Under the pieces are notes generated by a model. That model did no database searches. It worked only from the letters and a program-made list of their open reading frames with translations, and had not been told where the DNA came from. Positions 38,905 to 51,266 of a stretch of 64,000 nucleotides of DNA are shown one piece after another. The DNA is taken from positions 6,182,232-6,246,231 of the forward strand of contig NC_060962.1 of assembly GCF_910589235.1 (NCBI RefSeq), read 5' to 3'. Made by a program: the position numbers and the translations under genes. Every line of letters starts with the position of its first letter. Position 1 is the stretch's first letter. The DNA comes from Vespa crabro. Its lineage: Eukaryota > Arthropoda > Insecta > Hymenoptera > Vespidae.

Positions 38905-41734
38905 TTATTTTAATGCTTTTATTGTTTTCATATATTCATTTCTTATATCAATTTCATTTAATAACGAGTTTGCAAAATTACTAGGATTAGCATTTTTGTG
39001 TAGAAAATCAGAAACTAATAATGATGGAGGTTTACCACCACCGTGTGCTAAACATTCCCAACGATATTTCTCACCAGCAACTCTACTCAGAGGATCGTGT
39101 TGAAAGTATGTTTGCCAAATCCAAGAGGCTATTGCACGTGATATTAAATAAGAATAATATTTGGCACCGTATCCCACTAGATGAGAAAATCGCAACTGCC
39201 ATGCCTACAGACAAAAATAATGAATAATTATCATAAGCAATATATCCCATATTCATAATAATTTTCTGCATTTTTAAAAAAAGAATACATACTGTATTTT
39301 CAATGTATGGTAAACCATAATATTTTTCTTGAATATCTTTTAAAATTTCTGTAGTAGATCTTTCTATTTTATTGCTATGATAAACATGATCTAACATACT
39401 ATAAAATACTTGATTTTGCAGTTCTGATGCGCAAAAAATATATTTCGAAGCGCATAACTTTTTTAACAAATTATCTGACATTTGCTCGTTCGTTTGATAA
39501 TGTTTTGCAAACATAGACAGTACCTAATCAAAATATCAATTAAAATTTGCGTAAGACTTTACTCTGATAAATTTTTTATTGTACATAAGCTTACTCGTGG
39601 ATCGCCTGCAAAATATTCCATTAACACGCTCGGTACTTCTGCAAAATCTGTACTGCATCTGGTACCTGTCACATGTTGATATTTTGTTCTACCTAACATA
39701 GAATGTAATGCATGTCCCATTTCGTGAAATAAATTATCAACTGAGGATGGATTTAGTAAACATGGATTAGACCATTTAGGTGATGGTAAAGATAACATTA
39801 AAACAACTATAGGAGTCTGAAAATATACATTATTGTCAAATTATAAAAGTAAATAAAAAAAATAACCATTTTTTTTTTTTTCAATGTTACCTGATAAGTT
39901 CCATTGGACAACTGTTTTCCACCTCTAATAGCAAAATGACAATCTTGATTAGGTTTTCCTTTTCTTTCAAAAAAATCACAATAAATGTAACCCAATGTTG
40001 TTTCATCTTTATCAATCACAGCTAATTTATGTATATTTTGTGCCCATACTTCACCACATAAAACTGGTACAGATTCCAGTCGTATTCCATATAATGCTTG
40101 TACAAGATAATTTAAACCATCCATACAAGAGCCAAGAGAAAAATATGGAGCAAACTCATTGTTGGAAGTATTTAACCATGTCTTTTTAGCCATTGAGATA
40201 AAATAGGCTGTATCCCATGGCATCAAATCCTATACAATATAAATAAATTATTAATTGTCTTCACTAATTATAAAATTAATTTATTTCTGGAAAAAAAACG
40301 AACTTGTTTTATAGACGATTGAATATCTTTCATTTTTTGCATCTCTTGAAAATCTTGCATCGCTTTAATTTGTAAATTATCATTCAAAATATTAAGAAAA
40401 TCATTTACTGCTTCAGGTGTTTGTACTGTACTACCTTTTACAGCTCTGTGAAAAGAAATAATGTCTGAATAATAAAATAATATTGCATTAAATATAATAT
40501 TCATTGGCAGAGAATATTTCATTAAAATTTAAATAGAATTACCTGTGGACATATGTAGGAAATCCACATATTTGTGCCAATTGATGTCTACAATTTAAAA
40601 GCTTAACCAACAAATACTCTTGTTGTTTATCAGGGTATAAGAATAGCTTGTAAGCTGCTTCACGAACAATAGTATTAGATGAATCTGTATAAAGTCCACT
40701 TACTAATATCTGACCATTGTGTATCTCAAAACTGAGAAAATTAGCTAATGTAAAATAATGGTGGCAACATATAGTAAAAATATTTTCATATATCTTTTAA
40801 TATAAATATTAATAAATTGGATATCATTATACTCACTTTTGCCTGATACTTTCTGGCAAAATATCAGCCCTTATAGAGCGTGTAGTAACAGCACCAGCCA
40901 TAAATTTCTGACCTGCCTTAATTATAAATCATTTATTGAAAAAATAAATATAATTACTAATAAATTAATAATACAATATGTATATACTGAGCTTACTTGT
41001 AGGATATTGTCATTTAACATGACGACTTGTTTTCTTTGTTCTTCTGGCAAATGAATACCACTTTGTTCGAAATCAAACAAAAATAGCTTGGCAACATGAT
41101 CATCAATGGGAGAAGTTTTTAAAATGTCTCCATTCTTTACAACATGCTGTAATGCATTATATAAGTCACGGTGAGTATTAAGTCTGTTAAAAAAATAATA
41201 TAAATAATGTTAATAATCCAATTGCAATTATTAACAAATGAATAGATTTAAATTACATACTTTTCAACGACACTACTTAGTGATATAGAAGCATCCTCCG
41301 CAGCTTCAATAAACTCTATATTTGGATGTGCAATTCTAATGAATTCTGCCAAATCTGCAACTTTACATAAAGTGTCAGACAATTCATCAAATATCTCTAC
41401 CATATTTCTCTTTCTGTTAACATCAGTTACTTCAGCTATAAGTAAATCAGTTTGAGTAAATGCACGATCCTTCAACGTTTTAAATCCGCTTGCATCTTTA
41501 AGTTCAGGTATACCAAATAAACCCTATAATATAAGGAATATTTAGCGATATACTTAAACAATGTATTTATAAATTTTATTATATAAAAATTGAACTCACA
41601 GTCTCCTTTTTGGACAAACTAAATCCATGTTCTATTTTTGTAATAGAATTGAATGCTGTTGCTAAAGGTGACCATGTATTTACATGTCTATACATTTTGA
41701 GATAGTTTAAAGAACACTTGTTGAATGGCATCAT
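38905..41734 (-). CDS. MIPEP: Mitochondrial intermediate peptidase (MIPEP, M3 metallopeptidase)
   Basis: Ten exons: 41600-41734, 41261-41523, 40997-41183, 40837-40916, 40543-40731, 40304-40445, 39891-40229, 39595-39816, 39293-39523, 38905-39204. The result is 695 residues (human about 713). The zinc site HEMGH is at residues 476-480, with the downstream glutamate ligand in STDFAEVPS (Glu505). The N-terminus has basic residues and few acids (MMPFNKCSLNYLKMYRHVNT), as expected for a mitochondrial presequence. Two consecutive ATGs open the frame; I took the first. The enzyme trims an octapeptide from imported precursors after MPP cleavage, in the matrix. Exon 4 uses the acceptor ending at 40917 (taag), the only nearby choice that keeps the frame AGQKFMAGAV. 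The donor after exon 6 (gttcgt) is weak. Divergent from HDAC6, about 720 bases away. Confidence 0.96.
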
Positions 41735-42450
41735 TTTGTTTTATTATTTATTTAATTAAAATATTAAACAAATGTAGATATATCTGCCAGTCTACAAAAT
41801 ACGAAATACATAAGAGATTAGAATAAATTAATTCGGACACTTTTATTGAGGTTATAATCTATGATTCGCGTATAAAATATTATATATACATATATATATA
41901 TATATATATTCTCTATATATTATATTTTATTATATATATATGTATTATATATAAAAGTATAAAACATTTCATAAAGAATATAAATAGTACACAATTTTTT
42001 CAAATTTATCTTCGAATTATTTTTTTTTTTTTTTATGATTAGAAACAATAAATGAGTACTTCATCTTATTTGTATATTTTATACAGTCTCACGCATAATG
42101 CACTGCTCTTCTTAACAAAGATTACTTTCACACATATATTAGGTTTGTTCTTTTATTTTAATTATATATTTATTTTTTCTTTTGTTTTTTGGTGAACGAT
42201 GGCGGCGTCATAGTCTGACGACGCTGCGCAATGTAGACATGTAACTCTTTTTAAATTAAGAAATAAATTAAATATGTAATGAAGTTAAAAAAATGAGAAA
42301 ATCGAGAATTTCCTAACTGATAAAGATAAAGAGTTAATTATTATTAGATCCGTTGAACGGTCATTGGTGGAATTTTTATAAATATGCAGTTAAATGTATA
42401 AGAGAAATTTTTTGAATTTAACAATTTTCAAGGTTAACCAAAGATAACAA
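41735..42450. promoter_or_regulatory. Bidirectional promoter region of MIPEP and HDAC6
   Basis: About 700 bases separate the two start codons. They include TA-rich tracts (41880-41950) and a short GC-rich patch, 42190-42240. That patch contains ATGGCGGC at 42199-42206, a YY1-type core typical of housekeeping promoters. The same ATG would open a four-codon frame ending at TAG (42211-42213) if transcribed. Confidence 0.5.
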
Positions 42451-45400
42451 ATGGTAAGAAATAATTCCTATGCTTTATATATCTGTGAATAAACATTTAG
42501 TTTAGTACAATATTATATAATTACATACATATATATGTATATATATATACACATATATATAGTATATATATATATATATATTTAGTCATTATGGATGACA
42601 ATACATTCCAGTGGAAGGGATGTGCTTATATATATAAGGACATATTCGACGTTTATACTCCTACGTATATTTACTGACAGATTAAATATATACAAAAATT
42701 TCTGAGTTTCTTTGTATTTAATACTTAATATTTTTTGTTTGTTTTTTATTTTTTTTAATATTTATGTTTTCGTCACGTTAATTTTTTTAACTCAATATTT
42801 TCATCATTTATTTACAAATTATTAAGTATATATATATATATGTATGTATGTGTGTGTTTTCACGTATGCATAGTATATGTATAATATGTGAAATATATGT
42901 GTATATGTAGTATATTGCAATTTTGTTCTTGTTTTTATTTTCTTATTTATTATAATTTATATGCATATTATGATTTTGTTAGTTAATATATTTTATATAT
43001 CTTAATATTTACAAAATATCACATAAAAGATTGTTAAAATAAAATATTATTAATAGTCGAAAACTGGATTAGAGGGAAATTTGTTTGATGCTGTGAGGCA
43101 ACTAGCAGAGAGTGAAATTCAACTTATTAAAGCTATTGAGGAATCTACCATGGATTGTCAAAAAAATACTACGGATATGAAATCTACAACAAAAAAAAAG
43201 AATACCAAGAAATCATCTAAACTTTCAAATGTAAGAATGATTGATCATATTAATTTATAATGTATTAATGTATTACAATGTTATATATTGTTTACAATAT
43301 ATAACAAATATTATATATTGTATATAATAAATATACAATAATAATATATTTCAATAATTTTTATTTTTATTTATTTGTTATTATGAATAGATTCGACCGT
43401 CTGCCGCTTTATTGGCTGCGAAACAAGAGGCAGTACAGCGCAAAATATTACAAAATAAAAAGTCTAACACAAACTTTGTATACGACATTTATCAAAAGAT
43501 AAGAGATGCATATAGTATTGTGCATAAGGAAACTGGTATTGTTTATGATCATTCTATGGAGGAACATAAATGTTTGTGGGATGAAAATTATCCTGAATGT
43601 CCAAATAGATTAATAAGGATCTTAGAAAGATGTAAAGAGTTAGAATTGTTGAATAGATGTAAATTAATTTCAACCAGATTTTGTACAGAAAATGACATAC
43701 TTCAAATGCATAGCCAAAAACAAATAGATATATTAAAATCAACCAGTGGATGTATGGACCTGGACAAATTGGAAACATTGTCTTCTAAATATGATGCTAT
43801 ATATATACATCCAGTAGGTAGATTATAGATAATAATCTTAAGGAATTAAAATTAATTAATTTATTTTTCAGTCCACTTATAAATTATCTTTATTGGCTGT
43901 GAGTTCAACAATAAGTTTAGTAGAAAGTATTTGTAAAGGAGATATACAAAATGGCATGGCCATTATCAGGTAAAATGCAATTATTTTTCAAAATCTTTTA
44001 GATTATTTATTGTCTTTAATTCCATTATATTTCAGACCACCTGGACATCATGCAATGAAATCTGAATATTGTGGATATTGTTTTTATAATAACGTGGCTA
44101 TTGCGGCAAAAAAAGCTTTAAATGATAATTTAGCAAATAAAATTCTTATTGTTGATTGGGATGTACATCATGGACAAGCTACTCAACAAATGTTTTATGA
44201 TGATTCACGGTATTATTTTGATTAATAAATAATTTTTTATTTTAATAAATAATTATTCATTTTAAGTTTACAATTAAGTCCAGTAAGAATTATATATTTA
44301 TTAATATTACTTTATATTTTCTTTTTAGTGTAGTTTATTTTTCAATACATCGTTATGAAAATGGAACATTCTGGCCTAATTTAGAAGAATCTAATTTTCA
44401 TTACATTGGTAAAGGTTTGGGAGAAGGTTATAATTTTAATATACCACTTAACAAAACTGGTATGACAAATGCTGATTATATTGCAATATTTCAACAAGTT
44501 TTATTACCAATGGCTTATGAGGTAAATAGTATAAATCAATTTTCTTTTTAAATATTAATTTAGAGACTTTATATAAAAAAAATGAAATGCTTCCAAATTA
44601 TAAAAGAACATAATGTAGAATTAATACAATATTTATTATAGTTTCAACCTGATCTCATAATAGTCTCAGCTGGTTATGATGCAGCTTTGGGATGCCCAGA
44701 GGTAAAATAATAGAATTTATTTAACTATTGTTTTATTTTTCCTATCCTAATTCCATCCAGATCTTATTATTTCTGTTGGATTTGATTCTACACTTGGAGA
44801 TGAAAGAGTTAAGAAAAATGATTTATGTATAATTTTCGACTACATTCTTATTATTTATTTTTACTCATGCATATTTTTTCTAAAAATTATCATCATGCAT
44901 TACTAGAATAGAAACTTAAATATAATATGTATGTATACGTGTATATATTTTTTATGATGTAAAGGGTGAAATGGAAATAACACCTGCATGTTATGCTCAT
45001 CTATTGTCATCCCTATTGAGTTTGGCAGCTGGAAAGGTAGCTGTAGTATTGGAGGTATATTTTATAAATTACCTATGTAATCTATTTATATAATTAATTT
45101 TAGAAACTGATAATCAATGTATTTATGTTGATAGGGTGGTTATTGTTTAAAGTCATTGGCTGAAAGTGCTGCACTAACTCTGCGAACATTATTAGGTGAT
45201 CCATGTCCTATGTTGCAAACATTACAATTACCATCATTAAGGTAATTATAGTGAAATAAAATATTTAACAAGAAAGTTAATTCATATTACATATTACATG
45301 TATTTTTAGTATACGCGATACGATTTTAAATACTATCTACGTTCATAAACAGTTTTGGAAATGTTATCAATATCAAGACCAATATAGTATTAATAATAGA

Positions 45401-48068
45401 ATTGACAAAAAAGAAGAAAATAATGATCAACATTTGCCTGTTGTTAATTACAAGTAAGTTATACTATAGTATATAATGTTTAAAAAAAAAATTTATTATC
45501 ACTTGTATACTTATATAGGGGAGAAGTGTACAAGCCAGATATTTATGAAACAAGAAATTGTTATCCTGTACAAAGTAAAAATACTCTTGAAGCATTAGAT
45601 AAAAAATTAGATTCATTGATAAAATGTAAGTCCTTCGTTATAATAACATTAATTTTATATTTTGAATAATAATATATTAAAAAGAAGTATTTTTATAGTT
45701 ACAAATTTATCCAAAGCACCTAACAAAGTATGTATTGTATATGACAACAGGATGTTGAAACATTGCGATACTATTAATAACACACATCCAGAAAAGCCAA
45801 ATCGAATTTTAAGCATTTATAAAAAACATGAAGAACATGGTTTATTAGACCGGTGCTATTTACAACAAGTATGTAATTTTGATTTATTTAATTTATTAAT
45901 ATGTACATACATAAGACATCTGAAATTAATAACTGAATTATACATTATATTTGATAAAGGGAAGAGTGGCAACAGAGGAAGAAATATTATTAGCTCATTC
46001 ACAAGACTACATTCATGCAATAAAAAAGACAGAAACATTTAAAACCAAAGATTTGGAAAGGCAAGCATTAAAATATAATTCTGTTTATTTGCATAATGAA
46101 ACATGGTTTTCTGCTTGTGTATCTGTTGGCTCATTACTTCAAATTGTGGACAATGTATTAAATGGACAAGCACAATCTGGAGTTGCAGTAATAAGACCTC
46201 CAGGACATCATGCAGAACCAAATCTGGCATGTGGTTTTTGTATTTTTAATAATGTTGCAGTAGCAGCAAAATATGCTCAAAATATTCATAATGTAAAGAG
46301 GTAAAAAGAATTATTTATTATTTAATTTAATTGAAAATTGTAATAGTCAAAATATAAAAATTAAAGAGATTAAAATTATTTTCATAATTTTCAGGATATT
46401 AATAGTAGATTGGGATGTACATCATGGAAATGGAACTCAATCTATTTTTGAAAATGATCCAAATGTACTTTATATATCCATTCATCGTTATGACAATGGA
46501 AGTTTTTTCCCACATTCTAAATACGGTAATTATACTTCTGTTGGGTCAGGGTTAGGAGAAGGTTATTGTATAAATATACCATGGAACAAAGTGAGTATTA
46601 TACTATATAATTTTTATTTTTACCTTTCTAACAAAGATTTGTTATTGTTATTGTTTTTTTTCTCCTAGAAAGGAATGGGAAATGCAGAATATATAGCTGC
46701 ATTTCAACAAGTTGTTATGCCAATTGCTTATCAATTCAACCCAGATTTAGTTCTAGTCTCTGCAGGCTTTGATGCTTGTATTGGAGATCCACTAGGGGGT
46801 ATGTGATAATATATATATAAAATATTATTAACACAATTATTGAATAATATAAAAAAAAATATTTATTTTAAGGATGTACAGTGACTCCAGAAATGTATGG
46901 ACATTTAACACATTGGTTATCTTCTTTGGCAAATGGACGTATTATACTTAGTCTGGAGGGAGGTTATAATATAAATTCAATTTCTCATTCAATGGCGATA
47001 TGTACAAAAGCGTTACTTGGTGACCCATTACCCCTGCTAGATGCTTCGTTAATACCATGTTCAAGTGCAATACATTCTATAAATAATGTGTTAAAAACGC
47101 AAAAAAAATATTGGCCCAATTTAATGTTCAATTTATCATTGCCAAAAGAAAATCTCACGAAAATTGCTACTTATAAAAAGATGAATGAGCAAGTTAGAAA
47201 TTCTAAATTTAATGAACATTCAGAATCCAAAATTGCTTTAGAGGGTATTGAAAATGAAAAATTGGATATCAAACTTTCTTTTAATAAAAATAGTATGAAT
47301 TTAGTAACGGATGAAGAAATATTGAAACTTCAAAATGAGATAGAAAATATAAAAATTAAGAATTCAAAAACTATGAAGGAAATGACAACTACAGAAATAG
47401 CTAGAACATGTGTAAATAAGGATCAACAAAAAGAGAGACAGAGAAGAGAAACTGCAGGAAGTTCTAATAATGCAAGTGGTAGTAATGATTTTGGAGAGAA
47501 TAGAGGAATTTATGATGGAGCTGCAGCAACAAGTTTGACCGATTATCTCTCTGATAATCTGCAGGTAATGATTTTTTATTACTGCAACTTTTTTTTAGTT
47601 GTTTCTATGATCGCATTAAAATATAAAAACTTTATATACAGGCATTAATAGCTGGAGAAATGTTTGCTGTTATACCATTGCGCGATTGTCCACATCTAGA
47701 TACTGTTAATGATGTACCATCTCGTGGTATTGATGTACATTTACCATGTATGGAATGTGGTAGCAATGTTGAAAATTGGATTTGTCTACAATGTTACACC
47801 GTACATTGTGCAAGAAATATCAATCAACATGCATTATTACATGCTGATGAAACTCAACATCCTTTGACTCTAAGTTTTAGTGATTTATCAGTTTGGTGTT
47901 ACGGATGTGAAGCTTATATTGACAATCCGGTAAGATATTTTAATATTATAAAAAATAAGAATTCTATGTAAATATTTATTACGATTTTAGAGATTATATG
48001 CAGCTCGGAATGCAGCACATCAAAGTAAATTTAATCAAGATTCACCATGGACTTATGAGGGACAATGA
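42451..48068 (+). CDS. HDAC6: Histone deacetylase 6 (two deacetylase domains plus ZnF-UBP)
   Basis: Eighteen coding exons: 42451-42453, 43057-43230, 43391-43813, 43872-43969, 44036-44209, 44329-44521, 44642-44701, 44965-45054, 45135-45241, 45310-45453, 45519-45625, 45699-45868, 45960-46300, 46395-46590, 46669-46798, 46873-47564, 47642-47929, 47991-48068. All are in phase, giving 1155 residues. Deacetylase domain 1 (about 100-445) shows RPPGHHAM, DWDVHHG, SAGYDAALG and LEGGY. Domain 2 (about 530-860) shows RPPGHHAEP, DWDVHHGNGTQ, SAGFDACIGDP and LEGGYN. Catalytic His pairs, zinc ligands and the LEGGY tyrosine are present in both. After a charged linker, the C-terminal ZnF-UBP (about 1045-1130) has CPHLD, PCMECG, WICLQCYTVHC, NQHALLHADETQHPLTL and WCYGCEAYIDNP. 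HDAC6 deacetylates tubulin and binds ubiquitin C-termini in the cytoplasm. The start codon is read as a three-base coding part of exon 1; an internal ATG at 43150 is the alternative start. Confidence 0.95.
44751..44807 (+). pseudogene. Decayed tandem copy of the HDAC6 zinc-ligand exon (exon 7)
   Basis: These 57 bases in the intron after exon 7 (44642-44701) translate in phase 0 as FHPDLIISVGFDSTLGDER. The real exon reads FQPDLIIVSAGYDAALGCPE. Eleven of 19 aligned residues are identical, with one codon missing, and the Asp zinc ligand (FD) is kept. The alignment continues through the exon end: gag followed by gtaaaa versus aga followed by gttaag. The 5' boundary has taa where the real exon has tag, so the splice acceptor is gone. 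It therefore looks like a tandem exon duplication that has lost splicing ability, not a usable alternative exon. Confidence 0.7.
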
Positions 48069-48881
48069 ATTAGTGCCATATTTTGATTATAATTACGTGT
48101 AGCTGATATTGATAAAATTAGAAATTTATTGGAATGTTATTATTTAGTATTTTTACATATTATTTTTAGTAAATTCTAAATAATCTGTCTTTACTAAATT
48201 TTTAACAAAAATTGCTATTCTTTTACAAAATAATCTATATATAATTAGGAATAGAAAAACGAATATATATGAAATATGAAATATAATATGTTTGCAATAT
48301 GATACTAATTTTATCACTATTATTAATAACTAGTATGCTCGAATTTAACATATATTAAAATATTCTTCTATTGTAATAATAGGAATCTGATTATGTTGAT
48401 TTAATACATTGCCAAAATATAATGAAATTTATTATGTATAAATAATGTAAAGTTTATTTTACTAAGGAAATAGTGGATAATTTTAGAGAGAAGATATTTT
48501 CTTAAACAGCAAATATTTTCATAAAGTCTCTATATATGTCAGGCGACTACAATAATTAATAAATACATAGATATATATATACGTAAAAATACATTCGCTT
48601 ATAAACATATAATTTTTTTTATGATAAATACTTATACTTACATTGCAATATTTACAAAACTCTAGTCGACATTCTTATGTAACCATACTTTATAAACATA
48701 AATAAAAAACAAGTAAAATTAAATTAATTTTGTACTTTAAACTTACAGTTTGATAAAATATACAATGCATGTATAATACAAGAAAATAATTGTTTCAAGT
48801 AATTATTAAAAATTTTACATTTTTGTTTTTGAATAGATTTTCGTGATGATAAAATATGGAATAATTTATTTATTACTTTTT
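48069..48881. other. Convergent 3' region of HDAC6 and PIGZ
   Basis: AT-rich non-coding DNA. AATAAA at 48558-48563 is a plausible end for the HDAC6 transcript. No exon is seen. Confidence 0.5.
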
Positions 48882-51266
48882 CTATGTAAACACTGAATTT
48901 TTAGTCTTTTTTACAAATTGTGTTGATTTTTCAATCTTGATTAATGCTAATCTAAACTGTCGAAAAAACATAAATATATCATATATAAGTTGCTTTATTG
49001 AACTCTGATTAAAAAGACTATTATTCTGTATATTTATATGTTCAAGAATTGTTTTTAATGATGGCAATTTTTCAGTCGAAACGTGTGGATACGTCCATAC
49101 AATATAATACTTAAATAATAGAGTATTATTTTGGAAATATTCAGCAAATTCTCCTACAGCACTATAAGGCAATGTATAATACAATCTATATGGTATTCTT
49201 TTATATTTGAATTTTTCTTCACATTCCTGAAGTTTTTGTGTAATACTATTATACACTTCTGTCATATTCTTCGAACCTTGTTCATAAAGATAAAAGTCTT
49301 TGGTCAAGCGATACTTATGATTGTCACTACTAACATATGTTTTATGTGTATTTCTTAAATGTAAAAGTGCAGTTGGTATGGGATATATATACGATGTATA
49401 TAAATGTATATGTGTGAGATGAGGTTTAGCTTTCAATTCAGCACTCATATGTGATGTTAGAGGGAAAACTCCACCTTGATGTACAAAACCATAAAATAAA
49501 CATAATATGATGTTAAAAAAATACCAAATAATTTGCAGCTTTGTAAGCTTAAATATTTTTTGTGGCATATAATTAGTTCGATTATTTTTTTTAATATGTG
49601 AGGTAATATCAACTCCAGGTACATGATATAACTTTGGAGCATATAAGAAAACCAATGGTAATATCACAGGTATTATAAAACGAGGTTCTTGATGGGGAAA
49701 AAAAGATAATAATGCTACAGGAACAATAAATGATGTTGTCATTAAACTAACTATACTTTGTATCCGTGGTAATTCCAGCCATTTTCCTTTTAAACCACTG
49801 CAAGCAATTAATACTCATTAACATGCATGCTACTTTTGGAAATATAAATATTATAAAATTTACAGTTTAGAAAACTAAAATTATGTATAATAATGCATTT
49901 TAATTATTCTAAATTTTTATATTATTATATTAAAATATTCACCTGAATGACATCCTTGCAAATGTAAGTAATCCAATAATTCCAAGTACATTGTATAATA
50001 GAGGAATGTTTAATAAAAAATGCAAAAAGCGTGGATGTAAACCATGACTTTCTAAATTTTTAGAATTGGCATTATATTTTAAAAAATTAAGTGGTGTCAC
50101 TACAAAATTATTCAAACTAATATCCAAATTTCCTATCTCTCCCATTGTTAAGTAACCAAAGTAAAAACTATCAACTATGATAAAGAAAATAGCAGCAGGT
50201 ATGCCACAAAGAATAAAAGTAAATATTCTTATATGAAAATGAAGCAAACCAATAGTTCTTGAACCAAGACCTCTTTGTAACCAAAAAAATACAGGAGGAA
50301 ATGCAAATGCAACAAATGTTGGTCTATTAAATATACCAATAACAGTAATGGTAGCTATTTTAAAGCAATGATTTAAAGAATGTGAAGGTAATGATCCTAA
50401 AAGTTTATAATATTTAACACGTTCCACTCCATTTTTAGCTTCATCATATTTGTTTGAAAGATAATCACTCTGTATAATGACCTAAAATGACAAAAGTTTG
50501 TTATTGTTGCGCTTATTTTATTATATATTTGTAAGTGATTTGTTCTATTATGTTTCCTATGTTTGTTGAAATGGAATTTTATACCTTTTCTGAGTATACC
50601 ATGCACTGTGAGGTATAGAATAATAGTAAAGAAGTCAATGTTAATTCAATGGAATTTGAAAACACACGTGTAGCATAAGTTAACGTTACATATGAACTTG
50701 CAAATGTAATCAATCTCACTTTATAGTTTTGGCCACACATACAACATATCTTATATAGGCAGTAATCCGATACGAATGATAAAATACACATAAAGAGTCT
50801 TGGAAAGACTATAAGATAATATGGTGATATTAAGGATGTACCAAAGAAATAAAATGTATACGATGAAAGAAATTTTAAAACTGAATAGGATGTGCCCACA
50901 ATTATTTGCGGTATAAAAACAGTTCGAATGGGAAATGTTGCATTATATTCCCATGGTTTGTAAACATCTATGTCAAAACGATCTCCTGTAAGAGTAAACG
51001 CGTCATCGTACATTTGTCATGAAAATTTGGACCTGATAAACCTACTACAATAAAAAGTAGTTACCTGATATAACTTCTATAGCTTGAAAATATTCATCCG
51101 GATGTATATATCCAGTTTGTGGAATAAAAGTCAAAAAAATTCTAAATGCAGCTAAAACCCAATATAGTTTCATTTTTCTTTTTATAGGCGAAATAGGTTT
51201 GTATTCATCAATAGATCTGCGATATTCGGTTATGTGACGCATTATTTTTGAGTAAGGAAATATCAT
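48882..51266 (-). CDS. PIGZ: GPI mannosyltransferase 4 (PIGZ/SMP3, glycosyltransferase family 22)
   Basis: Four exons, 51065-51266, 50585-50985, 49943-50481 and 48882-49797, give 685 residues, longer than human PIGZ (about 579), mainly in a large C-terminal exon. The first luminal loop carries the GT22 catalytic motif region TGYIHPDEYFQAIEVISGDRF with the HPDE acid pair, followed by YKPWEYNATFPIRT. Multiple hydrophobic segments follow, with NRPTFVAFAFPPVFFWLQR, and then the second family motif SFFPHQEPRFIIPVILPLVFL. The C-terminal part is hydrophilic. The enzyme would add the fourth, side-branching mannose to GPI anchors in the ER lumen. PIGB and PIGM are less likely because of the HPDEYFQ/HQEPRF combination. 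Start: first in-frame ATG; a second lies eight codons later. Divergent with Cyclin K. Confidence 0.88.
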
